Notes under the pieces: generated by a model
Database searches by the model: none
What the model saw: only the letters and a program-made list of their open reading frames with translations
Told to the model about the DNA's origin: nothing
NCBI GenBank assembly: GCA_017540175.1
Contig: JAFYBN010000099.1
Span: forward strand, 1 to 64,000
From: Clostridia bacterium
GTDB lineage: Bacteria; Bacillota; Clostridia; Oscillospirales; CAG-272
Reading direction: 5' to 3'
DNA length: 64,000 nt
Made by a program: the position numbers and the translations under genes
Shown: positions 60,065 through 64,000 of the stretch, one piece after another
Position numbering within the stretch: position 1 is the first letter of the stretch
Layout of the letters: every line of letters starts with the position of its first letter

Positions 60065-61822
60065 ATGAAAAAAAATCTGATTTTGAAAGCGCTTTGCGTC
60101 ATTCTCGTTCTCACGACGGTTTTCCCGGTATCGCCCTCGCCCGTCTCGGCGGTCGCCGAGGCGAATACCGTTCCGACGGACGCCGTCGTTCAATCCCTGA
60201 ACGATCAGCTTTCCGAGCTTGACCGCAAGAGGGGCGAGATCGACGCCGAGATCCGGTCGATTGTCGAGGAGCGCGGTTCTCTTTGGGAAGAGATCAACGC
60301 GTACGAGCGTCTCATCAACATCGACACGGAGAAAAAGCAGGCGGCGCAGAAGCTGGCGGATTACTACACGAAGCAGATCGAAGAGACCTCGCAGCGCATC
60401 GAGGAAACGACTGCCCGTCTCGAGGCGCAGGAAAACGCGTATTACGGCCGCATGGTCGACGCCTATATGGAGCAGGACGCCGACTTCATCGAACTGGTTC
60501 TGGGCGCCGCGGATCTGGTCGACTTTCTCACGAAGGTGGACTATGTCTCGAGCATCATCGAGAACGACAAGCGGATCATGACGCAGCTCGAAAAGGACCG
60601 CGCCACCCTTGCGGAAGCGGAAGCGCAGTATGAAAAAGCGCAGGCCGAGCAGATCAAGAACGTCAACGAATACGAGGCATCCATCAAGGAGCTCGCGAAG
60701 CTGCAGAACAGCGTCATCGAAGCCTACGAGCGTCTGCAGCAGGACGAGGAACAGCAGAGAATTTACGCGAACAACGTCCGCGAGTCCACCGAAGAGCTTA
60801 ACGCGACCCTTGAAAAGCGTCTCGCGGACCTTGCCGCCGAGCAGGAACGCCAGCGCATCGCCGCTGCGGAACAGCGCAAGAAAGAGGCCGAGGAAGCTGC
60901 CGCTAGAGAGGCCGCCGCGAAAGCCGCGGCAGAGAAAGCCGCGGCGGAGAAAGCCGCGGCGGAGAAAGCAGCGGCGGAGAAAGCAGCGGCGGAGAAAGCA
61001 GCGGCGGAGAAAGCAGCGGCGGAAGAAGCGGCGGCACAGGCTGCGGCTGAGGAAGCGAATGCCGCCGAAGAGGCGGCCTGGCAGCCTGCGAACCCGGAAC
61101 CGGTACAGCCCGAGCTGCCTCCGGACGAATGGTTTGTTACGGAGCAGGATCCGAACGTCGGGGGATGGCAGCCCGCCGAACCCGAGCCGCAGACACCGCC
61201 CGAAATTCCGGCGGAACCAGAACAGACGCCGTCGGAAGAGCACAATCCGGAATACATCACCGAGTGGACCGAGACCGTCCAGCCGGGCGGCGAGGGCACT
61301 TATTATGAGCCCGTCGACCCGGACAACGTCGATTATTCGTCCGGCGGTGTGTATCAGGGCTCGGAAGACAGCGCGCAGACCGCGTATTACATGCAGAATT
61401 ATGAATACGGCGAGTACGTGGGGGGCAGTTTCTCCTGGGTGCTCGAACCGTACGCTGGCTATGAGGTGACCTCCGAGGTCGGAGAACGCGATCTCTTCGG
61501 TTATCATGATTTTCATTACGGAATCGATCTTGCCTGCAGCGAGGGAACGCCCATCCGTGCCGCCAACGCCGGAAAGGTCATCTTCAGCGAATGGCACGAC
61601 AGCTACGGCAACTACGTCGTCGTGGACCACGGCGGCGGCATTACGACGACTTACGCCCACATGAAAGAGCGCGCCGTTTATGTCGGCCAATGGGTCGAAG
61701 CGGGCGATCTGATCGGCTATGTCGGCATGACCGGAACGGCCTCCGGCTTCCACCTGCATTTTGAGGTCCGTGTGGCCGGCGCCGTTCAGAATCCCCGCGA
61801 CTGGTTCGATTTCGCAATCTGA
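60065..61822 (+). CDS. EnvC-like M23 peptidoglycan hydrolase with AAAEK repeat
   Basis: Exported murein hydrolase or hydrolase activator, 585 residues. Signal peptide (KKNLILKALCVILVLTTVFPVSPSPVSA), long coiled coil about 40-280, seven AAAEK-like repeats at 287-321, a Pro/Glu-rich linker about 330-440, then an M23 domain with ligands His484 and Asp488 in HYGID and His563/His565 in FHLHFE. The M23 site is complete, so unlike E. coli EnvC it should cut peptidoglycan itself. Third gene of the ftsEX cluster, 43 bases after ftsX; only a weak ribosome site. Confidence 0.92.
   Translation: MKKNLILKALCVILVLTTVFPVSPSPVSAVAEANTVPTDAVVQSLNDQLSELDRKRGEIDAEIRSIVEERGSLWEEINAYERLINIDTEKKQAAQKLADYYTKQIEETSQRIEETTARLEAQENAYYGRMVDAYMEQDADFIELVLGAADLVDFLTKVDYVSSIIENDKRIMTQLEKDRATLAEAEAQYEKAQAEQIKNVNEYEASIKELAKLQNSVIEAYERLQQDEEQQRIYANNVRESTEELNATLEKRLADLAAEQERQRIAAAEQRKKEAEEAAAREAAAKAAAEKAAAEKAAAEKAAAEKAAAEKAAAEKAAAEEAAAQAAAEEANAAEEAAWQPANPEPVQPELPPDEWFVTEQDPNVGGWQPAEPEPQTPPEIPAEPEQTPSEEHNPEYITEWTETVQPGGEGTYYEPVDPDNVDYSSGGVYQGSEDSAQTAYYMQNYEYGEYVGGSFSWVLEPYAGYEVTSEVGERDLFGYHDFHYGIDLACSEGTPIRAANAGKVIFSEWHDSYGNYVVVDHGGGITTTYAHMKERAVYVGQWVEAGDLIGYVGMTGTASGFHLHFEVRVAGAVQNPRDWFDFAI
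60923..61027 (+). repeat. Seven tandem 15-base repeats coding for (Ala3-Glu-Lys)n
   Basis: Seven adjacent copies of a 15-base unit, the last four starting GCAGCGGCG and the first three GCCGCGGC. Copies 4-6 are identical and copies 2-3 are identical. It codes AAAEK x6 then AAAEE. This is a likely variable-number tract in the helical linker of the hydrolase. Confidence 0.9.
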
Positions 61823-61851
61823 CAGAATGAACTCCCACACGGGAAAAGACT

Positions 61852-63180
61852 ATGGAACAAGTATCTGTAAAAAAGACGGTCGTCATTTCGCTCATTCTGA
61901 CGGCGATCGCGCTGATATCCGTTTTCGCCGCGCCTCTGTTCGCCGTTCACACGTTTGCCTCCCAGACGGCGGACTCGACGACCCGATCCTACGAGGATCA
62001 GATCGCGGACGCGGAACGCAGACAGCAGGAAGCGAAGGATGAGCTCGGAAAAATCTGGAACGACCAGTATTCCACGCACGAAAAGATCGAACAGCTCGAT
62101 CTCGTCATTCAGCGCAACGCGGACTGGAAGCAGCTCGCGCAGGATTATGTTGAAAGCATCTACGCGCAGATCGACGAGAAGAACAGCGCGATCGAAGAAG
62201 TGACGGTCCGCATCGACAATCAGCGGCAGTCGCTGATGAACCACATGCGGGAAACCTATATGGAACAGGACGTCGACCTGATCGAGGTCCTGCTCAGCTC
62301 GAAAGGGCTCCTCGATTTTCTGGAAAAGCTCGATTACGTCGACGCGGTCCTGAACTACGACCGAAAACTCATCGCACAGCTCAACGAGGAAAAAGTGCTG
62401 CTCGAGCAGTACGAAGCGGCGCTGCACGACGCTGAGGCAAAGCAGGTCGAGGAAGTTCGGAAGTACGAGGCGATCATCCACGAGAACGAAGAGGCAAAAC
62501 AGCTCAAGCTCCAGTACATGGAGGATCTTGAGAAAAACGAGAACCTCTGGCTCGAGGAATACGCCTACGCGAACGCCGAGACGGAAAAGCTCAACAACGA
62601 GCTGCAGGCCTACCTCGCCGAACTCGCGGAAAAAGAGCGAAAGGAAGCCGAGGCGCGCGCCCTTGCGGAGCAGCAGCATAAAGAAGCGCTCGCGCAGGCC
62701 GAAAGAGAAGCGTATGAGAAGGCACAGCGGGAAGCTCAGCAGCAGCAGGAGGCATACCGCTACAACGGCACGAACGCCTGCTGGCCGCTTCAGGCCGGTG
62801 TCTCGGGCCGCGTCTCCTCCGAGTGGGGATGGCGCTGGATTTGGGGGCTTCACGACAAGCATCTCGGCATCGATCTCGCCTGTCCGTCCGGTACGGAAGT
62901 CTACGCATACAGCGGCGGGACGGTGGTGACGAGCACCAACCATTACAGCTATGGGAATTATGTCGTGATCAACCACGGCAACGGCCTCACGACCCTCTAT
63001 GCGCACATGGCGGACCGTCAGGTGAGCGCCGGGGACACCGTCGTCGCAGGTCAGCTCATCGGGCATGTCGGCCTGACCGGATCGACCTCCGGCTACCACC
63101 TCCACTTTGAGGTCCGCATCAACGGCGAAACGGTCAATCCGCGCGATTACATCGTTTTCCCATCGAATTGGGTCAACTGA
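61852..63180 (+). CDS. EnvC-like M23 peptidoglycan hydrolase
   Basis: Second exported murein hydrolase of the cluster, 442 residues. Signal or anchor segment (KKTVVISLILTAIALISVFAAPLFAV), coiled coil about 45-300 with two hydrophobic breaks, then the M23 domain with His337 and Asp341 in HLGID and His416/His418 in YHLHFE. It shares the overall plan of the protein encoded just upstream (30 bases away) but lacks the Ala/Glu repeats and Pro-rich linker. Likely driven by FtsEX. Confidence 0.93.
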   Translation: MEQVSVKKTVVISLILTAIALISVFAAPLFAVHTFASQTADSTTRSYEDQIADAERRQQEAKDELGKIWNDQYSTHEKIEQLDLVIQRNADWKQLAQDYVESIYAQIDEKNSAIEEVTVRIDNQRQSLMNHMRETYMEQDVDLIEVLLSSKGLLDFLEKLDYVDAVLNYDRKLIAQLNEEKVLLEQYEAALHDAEAKQVEEVRKYEAIIHENEEAKQLKLQYMEDLEKNENLWLEEYAYANAETEKLNNELQAYLAELAEKERKEAEARALAEQQHKEALAQAEREAYEKAQREAQQQQEAYRYNGTNACWPLQAGVSGRVSSEWGWRWIWGLHDKHLGIDLACPSGTEVYAYSGGTVVTSTNHYSYGNYVVINHGNGLTTLYAHMADRQVSAGDTVVAGQLIGHVGLTGSTSGYHLHFEVRINGETVNPRDYIVFPSNWVN

Positions 63181-63239
63181 TGATCCTGTGATACGGCGCC
63201 TGCCGTACAACTTCTTTCCGAAAGAAGGAAAACTCTATC

Positions 63240-64000
63240 ATGCAAAAGAAAATGCCCGTCTCCGCCGCGATCGTCATCGTGCTCTTGACCTGCCTCGCGA
63301 CCTTCATGCTTTCCTTTATTTGCCTGCATACCGTGTTTGAGAAACGCTACCGCGCGAGAACCGTCGAACCGTACGGGAAAATCGGCGCGTACGACACGGC
63401 GGGCACGTCATCCGAAGGATCGTCCGGCGCGGAGAACGGGAATTCCGGCTTCATGCAGCGCGCGACGGCGAAACTCAGCGAAGTCGACGCGCTGTTCCGG
63501 CAGTATTATATAGGAGACCTGGACGACGATCTTCTGATCGACTGCATGATCGACGGCTATATCGCCGGCACGCTCGACAACTATGGGGCTTATTACAACA
63601 CCGCCGAGTTCGAGGATTTCATGAGCGACCTCGAAGGTGAGATCGCCGGGATCGGGGTCAACGTCATTCAGAACGCGGACTACAAGTGCCTCGAGGTGCT
63701 GAGCGTCATTCCGGATTCACCCGCGATGGAAGCCGGCGTAGAGCCGGGCGACCTGATCTGGACGGTCGGAGAGGAAAAGGAATCCGTCGTTGTGCTCGGG
63801 TACTATCCTTCCATCGCAAAGCTCAGAGGAGCCGTGGGCACAGAGGCGATCTTCTCCGTGCGAAGAGGCGATCAGTACGAAGAAGAAGTCGATTTCCGCA
63901 TCACCCGCGAGATCGTCAAGGAAGTCACCGTGATGTCCCACGTCTACGCGCCCGATCCGAGTATCGGAGTCGTACGGATTTCCGGCTTTGACGCCAGCAC
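63240..64000 (+). CDS. S41-family C-terminal processing peptidase, partial
   Basis: Start of a membrane-anchored CtpA/CtpB-type serine protease, cut by the window end after 253 codons. ATG has AAGAAGGA upstream. A single TM (about 8-29) is followed by a Ser/Gly-rich linker, then a CtpA N-terminal region (FRQYYIGDLDDDLLIDCMIDGYIAGTLDNYGAYYN) and a PDZ domain (GIGVNVIQNADYKCLEVLSVIPDSPAMEAGVEPGDLIWTV). The Ser/Lys catalytic part lies beyond the end. It closes the ftsEX-M23 cluster as in many Bacillota. Confidence 0.9.
   Translation, partial: MQKKMPVSAAIVIVLLTCLATFMLSFICLHTVFEKRYRARTVEPYGKIGAYDTAGTSSEGSSGAENGNSGFMQRATAKLSEVDALFRQYYIGDLDDDLLIDCMIDGYIAGTLDNYGAYYNTAEFEDFMSDLEGEIAGIGVNVIQNADYKCLEVLSVIPDSPAMEAGVEPGDLIWTVGEEKESVVVLGYYPSIAKLRGAVGTEAIFSVRRGDQYEEEVDFRITREIVKEVTVMSHVYAPDPSIGVVRISGFDAS

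Noticed and set aside
60923..61027. CRISPR-like array
   Set aside because: Fifteen-base units without spacers, in frame inside a coding sequence.
60011..61840. Long minus-strand ORF of 609 codons
   Set aside because: Shadow of the M23 hydrolase gene; its Arg/Phe/Gly repeats mirror the AAAEK tract.

Overview
The window is a chromosomal segment of a GC-rich Bacillota, most likely a gut or rumen Clostridia (Oscillospirales/Christensenellales-like). This rests on the IspH-ribosomal protein S1 fusion, the cmk-plsC-ispH/rpsA cluster, SLH-domain surface proteins, CofE- and DUF3842-type genes, lipoprotein solute-binding proteins, and near-consensus sigma-A promoters (TTGACA, 17 bases, TATAAT) ahead of many genes. 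Genes are dense and no phage, transposase, integrase, rRNA or CRISPR array is visible. There is one tRNA, Thr-GGT.

Layout. 1-4.9 kb: a solute-binding lipoprotein and a Gfo/Idh/MocA dehydrogenase, then a stand-alone reverse transcriptase with a highly structured leader, and an unknown protein. 5.2-10.3 kb: an RHH-ATL fusion protein, D-lyxose isomerase, a PfkB kinase plus mannitol-1-phosphate dehydrogenase operon, and a URO-D-like protein. 10.3-19.6 kb: PlsY and a DagK-like lipid kinase, a P-loop kinase, a fucose/arabinose isomerase-like enzyme, MgtE with a long leader, a membrane protein, a polysaccharide deacetylase and a ParA-like ATPase. 19.6-24 kb: MgsA, a YmdB-type phosphoesterase, a class-III aminotransferase, an SCP2-like protein and BirA. 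24.2-29.9 kb: a five-gene operon RpiR - BaiN-like flavoprotein - Cmk - PlsC - IspH/S1. 30-36 kb: an interrupted GH2 glycosidase, a small membrane protein, MarR, a serine hydrolase and a CofE-like ligase. 36-45 kb: a secreted zinc-ribbon/SLH-like protein, DUF3842, TrkH/TrkA with a sialidase-like protein, and a large SLH surface protein. 45-54.7 kb: PduL, a pyk-kdgK-HAD operon, tRNA-Thr, a HAD-SBP-Gfo operon and a uracil permease under a PyrR-type attenuator. 55-64 kb: NUDIX, RsmE, a CdaR-type regulator, then ftsE-ftsX-two M23 peptidases-S41 protease, a cell-division and wall-hydrolysis cluster cut by the window end.

The genes sketch a saccharolytic anaerobe: sugar and sugar-acid uptake and oxidation, isomerases, pyruvate kinase with KDG kinase, a methylglyoxal bypass, envelope lipid synthesis and FtsEX-driven wall hydrolysis. 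The most unusual items are the reverse transcriptase with its structured leader, the RHH-Cys-ATL fusion protein, the candidate leader peptide ahead of mgtE, the in-frame TGA in the GH2 gene and the secreted zinc-ribbon protein.
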